A stretch of DNA of 64,000 nt, taken from NCBI RefSeq assembly GCF_900107155.1, contig NZ_FNOX01000009.1, positions 1 through 64,000 on the forward strand, given 5' to 3'. Below, piece by piece: positions 53,855 through 62,270 of this stretch. Origin of the DNA: Pseudomonas salomonii. GTDB lineage: Bacteria; Pseudomonadota; Gammaproteobacteria; Pseudomonadales; Pseudomonadaceae. The notes below the pieces were generated by a model. That model had not been told where the DNA came from, did not search any database, and saw only the letters and a list, made by a program, of their open reading frames with translations. The position numbers and the translations under genes are program-made. Every line of letters starts with the position of its first letter. The first letter of the stretch is position 1.

Positions 53855-54678
53855 TGCCAAGTGAGCCGGGCCAGTGGATGGCTGAACAACAGCAGGCGGG
53901 GCGCCGACTGTGCTTGATCCTTGATGGTCACCACGACGCATGTCAGCAGCTGTTGGCGGTGCGCAACCTGTCACAGTATTGCTGCCTGTACGCTGAGACC
54001 GCCCTGGCCGAGTTGGCAGCGGCGGGCCCGGTGATTCTGCTGGTGGAGCAGGCGGACGAACCCGCGCTGGTTGACCTGCTGCACCACCCCGAAGCGAACT
54101 GGGGCTGGTTGGGCAGCCTGCCCGGCGATGATCTGGCTGGTGTTGTTCGGCATTGGCGCGAACGTCTGCTGGTAGGGCGCCAGGGAGGCCAGGCCCTGTA
54201 TCGCTTTCACGATAATCGCACCTTGGCACGTGCTTTGATCCATTTGCAGGGCAAGCACTGGCCAGTGTTTCTCGGCCCACTGATCAGTGTGTGCTATTGG
54301 CACCAGGGCCGTTGGTGTCAGGGTGAGAACCCAACGCCCGGTGAGTATCCAGTGCCTGTGCCTGCGCCCTGGCTGAACACGCCCAACCCTCAGGCCGAAG
54401 TGATCCTGCACGCCAATATCCTGCGTTATCTACTGACTGAACACAGCGAAAAGCTCGCCGGCTTGGTCGAGTTTCAGGACCCCAGAGTTTGGCTGGCGCA
54501 GGTTCTTGAGCAGGCTCGTGCCTGGCAATGGCGAGGCCCCCAGCAGCTCGAGTTTCTGGTGGTGCGCCGGTTGGAGGAGGCGACGCAAGGCAGCACGATG
54601 GGGTGGCAGCCGATAGCGGGCGAGGCACCAGCGGAACATTTTGAGCGGGTGTTACGGGAGTGGCAAAAGCATGAATAG
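53854..54678 (+). CDS. DUF4123 T6SS effector adaptor (Tap/TEC type)
   Basis: 274 residues of the DUF4123 type, with LILDGHHDACQQLLAVRNLSQYCCLY near the start and the LLRYL/WYR-like features replaced by LHANILRYLLTEH. These chaperones load an effector encoded nearby on VgrG. Placed directly between vgrG and the effector/immunity genes, with overlaps on both sides, it fits this role. Confidence 0.87.
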   Translation: MPSEPGQWMAEQQQAGRRLCLILDGHHDACQQLLAVRNLSQYCCLYAETALAELAAAGPVILLVEQADEPALVDLLHHPEANWGWLGSLPGDDLAGVVRHWRERLLVGRQGGQALYRFHDNRTLARALIHLQGKHWPVFLGPLISVCYWHQGRWCQGENPTPGEYPVPVPAPWLNTPNPQAEVILHANILRYLLTEHSEKLAGLVEFQDPRVWLAQVLEQARAWQWRGPQQLEFLVVRRLEEATQGSTMGWQPIAGEAPAEHFERVLREWQKHE

Positions 54679-55456
54679 GTGGGCGTGTAGCGTTTTGATA
54701 ACGCTCGGTGCTGGATGGCTCTCGGGTTGTGCGCTGACACCGCCGGCTGAGCGTTTTACGCTGGAGGTGGATTTGCCGGCGCAATTTCGATTTATCGGTG
54801 CGGCCAACTACCGTCCCGCCAGGTATGAGCTCTGTACCTTGCCGCAGCGTCGAGGCAAAAGGCCTGAACGCAAGATCTTTATTGCCGATTACAAACCCGT
54901 GGCTGGACGGGTGAGCTATGAGTTCCCGCTGACTGAAACCATTGAGGGGTGCCCTTCGGTGTTGCGTAGCGTGCAGTTCACTCTTTATGCGAAGTGGGGC
55001 GAGCGATATAGCGATGTTGGCGGGGATTCAGCAGGGATCTCTTTCGCCGATCCTATTGAGTCAGAACGTGTCGCTGGCATGCCTGACTCTGGTGTCCAGG
55101 AATTCGCTGGGCAATGTATGTGGTTTTTTCGCACGGTGGGTCCCTTGCATGCGATCACGAAACTGTTGGAATGCAGAGCGTTGAACACAGCCGGGCAGAG
55201 GGAAGAAAAGCTAGCGGGTGGTGTAGTACAGAGAGAGCTGCTCCCAGGAAAAAAAGTAAGGCTGACGCTGAGCGTTACAGACGAGGAGGCTCCCGCTTTT
55301 CAGGACACGTGGCTAGCTGTACCGGGGGGATGGAAACGCTGTCGGGGTAAAAGCCTTGAAGACCTGTCCGGATACTGTGGCAGTAACACCACGGACTTTA
55401 AACCGATAAAAATGCCGGATGGACGTATCTGTGATGTTTATCCGACGTGCAATTAA
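54671..55456 (+). CDS. Lipoprotein, probable immunity protein to the lipase effector
   Basis: 261 residues. Signal peptide with lipobox LSGC (lipidated Cys near residue 20). The rest is a predicted beta-rich periplasmic domain with several Cys, not recognised. Immunity proteins of periplasm-acting T6SS phospholipases are often lipoproteins encoded beside the effector, so this role is inferred from position. The ATG overlaps the adaptor stop; the lipase follows 14 bases later with AAGGAG. Confidence 0.72.
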   Translation: MNRWACSVLITLGAGWLSGCALTPPAERFTLEVDLPAQFRFIGAANYRPARYELCTLPQRRGKRPERKIFIADYKPVAGRVSYEFPLTETIEGCPSVLRSVQFTLYAKWGERYSDVGGDSAGISFADPIESERVAGMPDSGVQEFAGQCMWFFRTVGPLHAITKLLECRALNTAGQREEKLAGGVVQRELLPGKKVRLTLSVTDEEAPAFQDTWLAVPGGWKRCRGKSLEDLSGYCGSNTTDFKPIKMPDGRICDVYPTCN

Positions 55457-55470
55457 CAAGGAGATGATTC

Positions 55471-57627
55471 ATGAGCCAGGAAGCATGGAAGCAACCTTTT
55501 TTCAGCAGCAAGATGCCTGCTTGCCCGCTGAAAGGGCATTGGGCAAGCGTTTGCCTGGTGGATGAAACGGGCAGCGGCAAGGCTTATGGCGGGCTGGTCT
55601 ACACAATCCGGGACACTACAGGGCGACTGTACAACGGCAGGCTGAATGGAGAGGGATACGCCAAGTTGGAAGGGTTTTATTGCGGCCCTGTCATTCTTAG
55701 TTTGGATGCGCAGTATTCCGGTGAAGAGGAGCCGTATTCAAAATTGAGAAAACGCAAGACTTACCCATTGCCTATCACCGAACTTCAAGCCCGTGCCGAA
55801 CACACCCGGTTTTCAGCGGCTGATGGCCAACGTATCGAGGGCAATCCTGCACAACGCCAGGCAGACCGGTTTTATCAGGTTGAGGTGCGCGATCTGGTAC
55901 GACATATTGCCCACCTGCCGCCGTTTGCCTCCAGAACCTATCACCCTCCAAGGCATGCGCTGAAAATGATGGCCGAGATGGGCTTTGGTCCGCCGCAGCC
56001 CGCATTGTCAGGCGTCGTGCTGTTCCCCAACCTGCACACGGTGTTGGAAGTACGGCCTTTGCGATCCCTGCGCCCGATGTTATCGACCGATGATCAGTTT
56101 TGTGCGTTGAACCTGTATCAATTAGCGTTGATGTCCACATTGAGTTACTGCAATTTTGGCCAGCAACCTCCAAAGCCGCCAGTGGAACACGTCAGTTTCC
56201 CGCTGGATCCCAGCGCAGGAAATCTGTTCGCGGAAAAACTCTCGGGGTTTCAAGAAGCCTGGAAGGTCGATCGTGATCAGGCTCAGCGCTTCTACCCGGT
56301 GTATGAAGAGGTTCCATACTCCCAGCGTTTTGAAATTTTGCCATTTGACCCTGAGTTGTATCCACAAAATCGCCCGGAGCTTGAAGATAAACAGGAACAT
56401 CCCGCTAGCCTGCACTTTTTTGACGATGAAGCCTTCGGTACGGATACCCAAGCGTTTATCAGTCACCACAACGAAGTGATTCTGATCGCTGTACGGGGTA
56501 CCGCCAGTGGTGCCGATGCTTTGCGAGATGCGAATGCCCACCAAGTGCCCTTTACCGAAGGTGTTGGCAAAGCCCATGAGGGTTTTTACCAGGCCTATCG
56601 AGCGATGCGCGATTTTGTTCTGTACTACCTTGATCAGTTCCACAGCGGTCAGCGCATTTTGATTTGCGGCCACAGTCTGGGCGGTGCAATTGCATTGCTG
56701 TTGGCTGAAGGGCTACGCCGCGTTCCTGATCGTAACTACAACATCCTCCTCTACACCTACGGCGCTCCCCGCGCCGCAGACTCCGAGTTCACCGAAGGCG
56801 CCACCGCCCTTATCCATCATCGCATCGTCAACCACAACGATCCGGTCCCCAGTGTCCCTGCCACGTGGATGAATACCACCGCCAAACTCTGGGTGCCGGG
56901 CGCCATCACGCTTTTTGCCGCGCCGGGGGCGGGTGGCCTGCTGTTCGCTGCCGGCCTTGTGCGTGTCGGCGGCAACCCTTACCAGCACCACGGCGAACAG
57001 CAGCACTTCATGCCTATCAAGCTGGCGGACGGCACGCACTCCTCGGTGTTATGGGCGCCCGGTTGTGAATCAATCCTCGAGGCCGGATGCAACCGGGTGC
57101 TGCAACTGCAAGGCGATATGCCCGAGCGTGCCAACCTGTTGAAACAACTGTTCCAGGCCAGCCAGCACTTCATGACCGCCAGTTACATTCCAGCCGCGTG
57201 GGCCACTCTGCGTCGCTGGCAGCAAACCGTCGACAGCCAGGGGCCTTTGATCACCGCCAGAGAGTTCGAGTTGATAGACCTGGCGCTCGACACAATGACG
57301 CAACAACTGCGCGACAAGAACCGCGAGCTCGAGCGTCGCCGCCCACCGAACCAGCGCGATTATGGGCATGCGCATAACCAGGCGCTGAACGCTGAAGTCG
57401 ACCGCTTGCGCAGCAGCCGACGTCGATTGGAGTCGTTGCGCTGGCGCCGTCTGGACCGGCGTGACGTGTATGGCAGCCACGCCGACTCCACCGGTTTGCA
57501 GCCCAGCGTGAAGCGCTGGTTGCGCCACCCTGAAAACCGCAGGTTGGCGCAAATCGCCAGTATTCCTGCGCCGCTGAAGGACAGCGCCGGCCGCGTGCAG
57601 CCACTGGATATCGACTCAATTGTCTGA
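55471..57627 (+). CDS. T6SS lipase effector (class 3 lipase, Tle-like)
   Basis: 718 residues. The central alpha/beta hydrolase domain has the nucleophile elbow CGHSLGGAIALLLAEG (Ser402), preceded by EVILIAVRGT and followed by NHNDPVPSVP (candidate Asp) and a later His. The N-terminal 250 residues and a charged helical C-terminus (RDKNRELERRRPP region) are not recognised. Located in a vgrG-adaptor-lipoprotein cluster, it is likely a phospholipase toxin delivered to target periplasm. Converges on codA with eight bases between stops. Confidence 0.85.
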   Translation: MSQEAWKQPFFSSKMPACPLKGHWASVCLVDETGSGKAYGGLVYTIRDTTGRLYNGRLNGEGYAKLEGFYCGPVILSLDAQYSGEEEPYSKLRKRKTYPLPITELQARAEHTRFSAADGQRIEGNPAQRQADRFYQVEVRDLVRHIAHLPPFASRTYHPPRHALKMMAEMGFGPPQPALSGVVLFPNLHTVLEVRPLRSLRPMLSTDDQFCALNLYQLALMSTLSYCNFGQQPPKPPVEHVSFPLDPSAGNLFAEKLSGFQEAWKVDRDQAQRFYPVYEEVPYSQRFEILPFDPELYPQNRPELEDKQEHPASLHFFDDEAFGTDTQAFISHHNEVILIAVRGTASGADALRDANAHQVPFTEGVGKAHEGFYQAYRAMRDFVLYYLDQFHSGQRILICGHSLGGAIALLLAEGLRRVPDRNYNILLYTYGAPRAADSEFTEGATALIHHRIVNHNDPVPSVPATWMNTTAKLWVPGAITLFAAPGAGGLLFAAGLVRVGGNPYQHHGEQQHFMPIKLADGTHSSVLWAPGCESILEAGCNRVLQLQGDMPERANLLKQLFQASQHFMTASYIPAAWATLRRWQQTVDSQGPLITAREFELIDLALDTMTQQLRDKNRELERRRPPNQRDYGHAHNQALNAEVDRLRSSRRRLESLRWRRLDRRDVYGSHADSTGLQPSVKRWLRHPENRRLAQIASIPAPLKDSAGRVQPLDIDSIV

Positions 57628-57635
57628 CCCGTTGC

Positions 57636-58871
57636 TTACAAAAACTCCACCTGTGCCGGCCTGCGTTGCATCAGCACCTTGCCATTGCGGATCGAATACA
57701 ACGGCAGGCCCTGGCTACGGATCACCTCGTAGTCACTGTCTGCCGAAAGGACCAGCAGGTTGGCCGGGCGACCGGGTTCCAGGCCGTAACGATCACCCAG
57801 GGCCATGGCCTTGGCGCTGTTGTCGGTGACCAGGTCCAGGGCGCTCTGCAGGTTGCGGTAACCCAGCATGTGGCAGATGTGCAGACCGGCTTCCAGCACG
57901 CGCAGGATGTTGCCGTTGCCCAGCGGGTACCAGGGGTCGACGATGGAGTCCTGGCCGAAGCAGACGTTCATGCCGGCCTCGAGCAGTTCATTGACGCGGG
58001 TGACGCCTCGGCGTTTCGGGAAACTGTCGAAGCGCCCCTGCAGGTGAATGCTTTCGGTAGGGCAGGAGACGAAGCTGATGCCCGAGTGCCCCAGCAGGCG
58101 AAACAGTTTGGCGCAGTAGGCATTGTCATAGGAGCCCATCGCTGTGGTATGGCTGGCGGTGACGCGCGCGCCCATACCGCGGCTGCGGGCTTCTTCGGCG
58201 AGCACTTCGAGAAAGCGCGAGTGCGGGTCATCGGTTTCGTCGCAGTGCACGTCCACCAGGCAGCCGGTGCGTTCGGCCAGGTCCATCAGGAACTTCACCG
58301 AACTCACCCCTTGGTCGCGGGTGTATTCAAAGTGCGGGATGCCACCGACTACATCAGCGCCCAGGCGAATGGCCTCCTGCATCAGCTCGCGGCCATTACG
58401 GTAAGACTCGATGCCCTCCTGCGGGAAGGCGACGATTTGCAGGTCGATCAGGTGAGTGCTTTCTTCACGCACCTCCAGCATGGCTTTGAGCGCGGTGAGG
58501 TCAGGGTCGGTGACATCAACGTGGGTGCGCACATGCTGGATGCCATGGGCGGCCAGGGCCTGGATGGTTTTCTTGGCGCGAGCCTTGGTGTCTTCCTGGG
58601 TGATGGTGGCTTTGCGCTCTCCCCAGCACTCGATGCCCTCAAACAGGGTACCGCTCATGTTCCAGCGTGGCTCACCGGCGGTCAGGGTCGCGTCGAGATG
58701 GATATGTGGCTCCACGAAGGGCGGTATCACCAGGTTGCCAGCGGCGTCGAGGTCACCGGCCATTAAGGTGGGGGCCACGGTTTGTGCGGTAATGCGGGCG
58801 ATCCGGCCGTGTTCCAGGTGCAGATCATGCAGGCCTTCACGGTTGCGCAGGCGGGCATTGATGATATGCAT
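57636..58871 (-). CDS. codA: Cytosine deaminase
   Basis: 411-residue amidohydrolase. Metal ligands in PFVEPHIHLDAT, then IVAFPQEGI, DVHCDETDD (His and Glu of the active site), ASHTTAMGSYD and CFGQDSIVDPWYPLGNG follow E. coli CodA. Deaminates cytosine to uracil for pyrimidine salvage. ATG 58871 has GAGGAA seven bases upstream. codB lies 98 bases upstream on the same strand, giving a codBA-like unit. Confidence 0.93.
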   Translation of the reverse strand: MHIINARLRNREGLHDLHLEHGRIARITAQTVAPTLMAGDLDAAGNLVIPPFVEPHIHLDATLTAGEPRWNMSGTLFEGIECWGERKATITQEDTKARAKKTIQALAAHGIQHVRTHVDVTDPDLTALKAMLEVREESTHLIDLQIVAFPQEGIESYRNGRELMQEAIRLGADVVGGIPHFEYTRDQGVSSVKFLMDLAERTGCLVDVHCDETDDPHSRFLEVLAEEARSRGMGARVTASHTTAMGSYDNAYCAKLFRLLGHSGISFVSCPTESIHLQGRFDSFPKRRGVTRVNELLEAGMNVCFGQDSIVDPWYPLGNGNILRVLEAGLHICHMLGYRNLQSALDLVTDNSAKAMALGDRYGLEPGRPANLLVLSADSDYEVIRSQGLPLYSIRNGKVLMQRRPAQVEFL

Positions 58872-58969
58872 GGGCAAGTTCCTCTTGGCTTTGGATAATC
58901 AGGCAGGCAGCCGCCAGGTCATCAGGGTTATCAGCCACAAGGTTACCATCCTCATGGCAGCAGTCGGGT

Positions 58970-60238
58970 TCATGCCTGCACGTCAGTCAACGGTGCGCGC
59001 ACGCGCAGGGCTGCGGTGAGTGCGATGTAGGCCAGGGACGCGGCCACAATCCCCACCAATGGCGCCACCCACGGTGAGTGAAACGCCAGCACGGTGCCCA
59101 CGGCATACGCCACCAGCCCCGGCCAATTGAACGCCGGCAGGCGTGCATCGGCCAGGCGCGGGTACAGGCCGCGATAGCGGTAGAAGAAGTCCGCCATGAT
59201 GACCCCGCCAATCGGCGGGATCACGGTGCCCAGCAGAATCAGATAAGGCACCAGCAGGTCGTACATGCCAAACAGTGCCAGCAGCGTGCCGATCACTGCG
59301 CCGGCCAGGGTCACGGTTTTGCGCCGCCGGGTTCGCAGCAGGTTGCAGCCGGCCACGGCGAAATTGTAGAGGGTGTTGTCCTGGGTGCTCCAGATGTTGA
59401 GCAGCAACATGGCCATCGCCGCCATGGCGAAACCTTGCAGCAGCAATACCTCGACCACATCGGGCTGCTGATAGACGATGGCACCATAGGCACCGATCAA
59501 CACCATCAAGCCATTGCCGATAAAAAAGCCGATCAGGCTGGCCAGCACCGCGACCTTGGCCGAGCGAGAAAAACGCGTCCAGTTGGTCGCCTGGGTGGCG
59601 CCGCTGACAAAGGTGCCGAATACCAGTGTGAGGGCGGTGGACACGTCCAGTTCCGCGGTCGGCACCACGGCCAGCAAGCCCTCCAGGCCGCCGACTTTGA
59701 CGGTGGCGACCCACATCGACAGCAACAGCAGGATGCCCATGGCCGGCACCGCGATATAAGACAGAATCTCCAGCCCGCGATAGCCCACATACGCGGTGGC
59801 GCAGAACAGCAGGCCAAACAGCACCATCAGTGCGAGCACCGTGCCTTGGTTCAATTCGAAATATTTGCCCAGTACCACGGCGGCGGTGGCGGTGCCCCAG
59901 GCGTACCAGCCGATCTGGGTGAAACCGAGGATCAGGTCGCTGAGTTTGCTGCCCACTTCGCCGAAGCAGAACCGCCCCATCAGGACCGAATTCAAGCCGC
60001 TCTTGAACGCGATATAGCCCAGGCCCGCGGCGTAAATACCCAGCAACAGGTTACCCAAAGCCACGACACCGAGCATGTCGGTAAAACTGAACGCCACGCC
60101 CAGCTTGCCGCCGGCGAACATGGTCGCGGTAAAGAAGGTGAAGCCCAGCAACACCATGGCGGTGGACGCAAGGCCCTTGCGCGCATGCATCGGCACTTCG
60201 CTGAGGGGGTAATCGTTACCCGGTTCTTGCTGCGTCAT
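58970..60238 (-). CDS. codB: Cytosine permease
   Basis: 422 residues, about twelve membrane segments, NCS1 family: DYPLSEVPMHARKGLASTAMVLLGFTFFTATMFAGGKLG opens the typical CodB N-terminus. Imports cytosine for CodA. ATG 60238 with AGGGAG upstream is chosen over a longer frame starting at 60373. Confidence 0.93.
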   Translation of the reverse strand: MTQQEPGNDYPLSEVPMHARKGLASTAMVLLGFTFFTATMFAGGKLGVAFSFTDMLGVVALGNLLLGIYAAGLGYIAFKSGLNSVLMGRFCFGEVGSKLSDLILGFTQIGWYAWGTATAAVVLGKYFELNQGTVLALMVLFGLLFCATAYVGYRGLEILSYIAVPAMGILLLLSMWVATVKVGGLEGLLAVVPTAELDVSTALTLVFGTFVSGATQATNWTRFSRSAKVAVLASLIGFFIGNGLMVLIGAYGAIVYQQPDVVEVLLLQGFAMAAMAMLLLNIWSTQDNTLYNFAVAGCNLLRTRRRKTVTLAGAVIGTLLALFGMYDLLVPYLILLGTVIPPIGGVIMADFFYRYRGLYPRLADARLPAFNWPGLVAYAVGTVLAFHSPWVAPLVGIVAASLAYIALTAALRVRAPLTDVQA

Positions 60239-60379
60239 GGCCTTGCTCCCTGGATGACTGACAGCCGTGCTGTTGCACTGCGCGTGCCAAACCGGCAGCG
60301 CGACGTATTTGTCGCCAGGCAGCTGTGTCGAGCGCGCCCAAAAAGGCACGAAAGCAGTGCAGCGGTGAGACAAAGTGGA

Positions 60380-61003
60380 TCAGTCGAACAGCGTCTGGGT
60401 GGTCTCGCCACGATGAAACGCAAACGCCGCTTCAAGATCGCTTTCGATGGTGCGCCCACGGGACAGCGGGGGCAGGTCGTCGAGGGTGAAAAAGCCCACT
60501 TCAGTGGTTTCAAACCCGGCCGCCGGCGCCAGTTGGTCGACCCGCTCGCACAGAAAGTACAGCTTGTAGAAGTCCCGCACATCCGGGCGATACAAGCCCT
60601 TGGCCTTGTGCGTGACGCTGTACAGCGCGCGCGCCGTGACGCTCAGCCCGGCTTCCTCGCGGATCTCCTTGACGATGTTTTCCGCCGCTGACAGGCCGAT
60701 ATCGGCGTAACCACCGGGCAGCGCCCAGCAGCCGTCGGTCAATTCGCGCACCAGCAGAATCCGGTCGCCTTCGATCACCGCGCCGCGTACGTCAATCATC
60801 GGGGTTGAATAACGCTTGGCAAAATCCGGCACCAGCTCGGTGATGCGCGCAAGCGGCACATCCGCCAGTTGCGCAAGCATGCTGTGGGCAATCTCGGCAA
60901 TTTCCTCGAGGCGCTCACGCTCAAAGTCGTCGGTGCAAAAATGCAGCCCCGTGGACGCCAGCGCCTGCAAGCGTTTGGCCTGGGCCAGCCAGAGGTTTTC
61001 CAT
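60380..61003 (-). CDS. NUDIX hydrolase with N-terminal helical extension
   Basis: 207 residues. The N-terminal helical region (1-65) is of the Nudix_N_2 type; the Nudix box GGYADIGLSAAENIVKEIREEAG has the REEAG core, with Leu where the first Glu of GxGE is common. Members hydrolyse ADP-ribose or nucleoside diphosphate derivatives. AGGA lies seven bases before the ATG and overlaps the stop of a GNAT remnant upstream. Confidence 0.88.
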   Translation of the reverse strand: MENLWLAQAKRLQALASTGLHFCTDDFERERLEEIAEIAHSMLAQLADVPLARITELVPDFAKRYSTPMIDVRGAVIEGDRILLVRELTDGCWALPGGYADIGLSAAENIVKEIREEAGLSVTARALYSVTHKAKGLYRPDVRDFYKLYFLCERVDQLAPAAGFETTEVGFFTLDDLPPLSRGRTIESDLEAAFAFHRGETTQTLFD

Positions 61004-61012
61004 GGGATATTC

Positions 61013-61140
61013 CTATAGATGTTTGATCATATAGAGGCGGCGCAGGCCGTGTTCCTCGGCGCGATGGGTGTGCAGATAGCCACGGCGACTGTACAGCGCG
61101 AGGTCCTCGGTCATCACCTCATTGTGCTCCTGTCGTAAAG
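61013..61140 (-). pseudogene. C-terminal remnant of a GNAT acetyltransferase
   Basis: A minus-strand open stretch reads PLRQEHNEVMTEDLALYSRR then GYLHTHRAEEHGLRRLYMIK, HL and stop, matching the C-terminal beta-strand region of GNAT enzymes (xMTENLALYxRLGYxExxRxxExGxxRVYMxK). The N-terminal acetyl-CoA site is absent; the stretch begins at the XRE gene stop. Its own stop overlaps the NUDIX ribosome binding site. Confidence 0.6.
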
Positions 61141-61142
61141 GC

Positions 61143-61340
61143 TCAATCCACAGGCGCTTCGAAGATCGCCTCGATGGGCCGTTCGAACACCTTGGCGATC
61201 TTGAACGCCAGCGGCAAACTCGGGTCGTAGCGGCCGGTCTCGATGGCGTTGATGGTCTGGCGCGATACGCCCAGGCGCTGCGCCAGCTCGGCCTGGGACC
61301 AACCCAGTTCGGCGCGCAACGGGCGCAGCTGATTATTCAT
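61143..61340 (-). CDS. Small XRE-family transcriptional regulator
   Basis: 65 residues, almost only a helix-turn-helix: LGWSQAELAQRLGVSRQTINAIETGRYDPSLPLAFKIAKVF. Starts in ATGA overlap with the membrane-protein gene before it. Such 65-70 residue XRE proteins paired with a small membrane protein usually repress their own promoter; two matching 18-bp palindromes lie upstream of the pair. Confidence 0.92.
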   Translation of the reverse strand: MNNQLRPLRAELGWSQAELAQRLGVSRQTINAIETGRYDPSLPLAFKIAKVFERPIEAIFEAPVD

Positions 61341-61711
61341 TGATAGCGCCTTGTGCCAATGATCGTGGCCACACACCAGACCCCGCCCATGATCGGCCAT
61401 ACCATAAAGGCCGACAGGCGCGGCAGGCCTGCGGTTTCCAGGAAACCGTAGCTGAAGGTGGTGAGGGCAGTGCACACAAATGCCACGGCAAGTGCTTCCA
61501 ACTGAATCTTGCGGCCCAACTCATCCATGCTGTTCAGCCGACGGTTGATCGACACTGCCATCGCGATCATCGGAATAACCGGCAGCAATGCCAAGGCGAT
61601 TTTCGCGGCGCCGTCAGGCATGGAGCGTACAAATGAGCTGGAAATTACCACGCAGGCAACGTACAGCAACACAATGGCTATAAATTCTACGAGGAAGCGT
61701 TTAGGCGACAT
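61337..61711 (-). CDS. Small integral membrane protein paired with XRE regulator
   Basis: 124 residues with four hydrophobic segments (about 8-28, 38-55, 72-92, 97-117). No enzymatic motif. ATG 61711 with GGAGAGAG upstream is preferred over ATG 61723. First gene of a two-gene operon with the XRE regulator; may sense or modulate a membrane signal, function unknown. Confidence 0.8.
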   Translation of the reverse strand: MSPKRFLVEFIAIVLLYVACVVISSSFVRSMPDGAAKIALALLPVIPMIAMAVSINRRLNSMDELGRKIQLEALAVAFVCTALTTFSYGFLETAGLPRLSAFMVWPIMGGVWCVATIIGTRRYQ

Positions 61712-61724
61712 GACTCTCTCCATG

Positions 61725-61742
61725 AGTAAAGTGTGCTTTACA
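61725..61742 (-). promoter_or_regulatory. Operator 1 of the XRE/membrane-protein operon
   Basis: AGTAAAGTGTGCTTTACA fits a 7-4-7 palindrome TGTAAAG-N4-CTTTACA. It overlaps the start region of the membrane-protein gene. Same spacing as operator 2; the centres are 38 bases apart. Confidence 0.65.
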
Positions 61743-61762
61743 CTAGGTGTTCAGGTTTGTCG

Positions 61763-61780
61763 TGTCAAGCATGCTTTACA
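61763..61780 (-). promoter_or_regulatory. Operator 2 overlapping the -35
   Basis: TGTCAAGCATGCTTTACA matches the 7-4-7 palindrome with one changed base; on the minus strand that change creates TTGACA, a perfect -35, followed 17 bases later by TAGTGT as a weak -10. Binding would block RNA polymerase, fitting autorepression by the XRE protein. Confidence 0.65.
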
Positions 61781-61801
61781 TTGGCGCCGGCCAGGCATAA
61801 A

Positions 61802-61823
61802 AAAACCACCCGCAGGTGGTTTT
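61802..61823 (-). terminator. Intrinsic terminator after queD
   Basis: AAAACCACC and GGTGGTTTT form a perfect 9-bp stem around CGCA; on the minus strand it runs into TTTTTTT. It lies 15 bases after the queD stop and could act in both directions. Confidence 0.88.
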
Positions 61824-61837
61824 AAACACTCAACCGC

Positions 61838-62194
61838 TTACTCGCCGCGATAGATGCAACCGCTGGTGCAGGTCTCATGGATGCGAATCGCGCTGAGTTC
61901 CGGCAACAGGGGTTTGAGCTCAGTCCAGATCCACTTGGCCAGCACTTCGCTGGTCGGATTCTCCAGGCCCGGGATGTCATTGAGGTAGTTATGGTCGAGG
62001 CGCTCGTACAGCGGCTTGAAAATCGCCTTGATTTCCGAGAAATCGCGGATCCAGCCGGTATGGGGATCCAGGTCGCCGCTCAGGTGGATCGCCACCTTGA
62101 ACGAATGCCCGTGCAGACGCCCGCATTTGTGGCCTTCCGGTACATGGGGCAGGCGGTGGGCGGACTCGAAGGTAAACTCTTTGAAGATTTCCAC
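61838..62194 (-). CDS. queD: 6-carboxytetrahydropterin synthase QueD
   Basis: 118 residues. Zinc ligands His13 (ESAHRL), His29 and His31 (LHGHSF), catalytic Cys24 (GHKCGR), and DHNYLN plus PTSEVLAKWIW are the QueD/PTPS-I features. It converts dihydroneopterin triphosphate in queuosine tRNA modification. Stand-alone here; other queuosine genes are not in the window. Confidence 0.94.
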   Translation of the reverse strand: MEIFKEFTFESAHRLPHVPEGHKCGRLHGHSFKVAIHLSGDLDPHTGWIRDFSEIKAIFKPLYERLDHNYLNDIPGLENPTSEVLAKWIWTELKPLLPELSAIRIHETCTSGCIYRGE

Positions 62195-62270
62195 AGTATT
62201 TTAAGCTCGGTCAGGTATCTGGCAGGCGGAAAGTTTAACAGCTTGACCCCTTGCCGCGCATACCGCTGGG

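Noticed and set aside
59078..60691. 537-residue ORF antisense to codB and the NUDIX gene
   Set aside because: Crosses two recognised genes and is Gln/His-rich as expected of a shadow frame.
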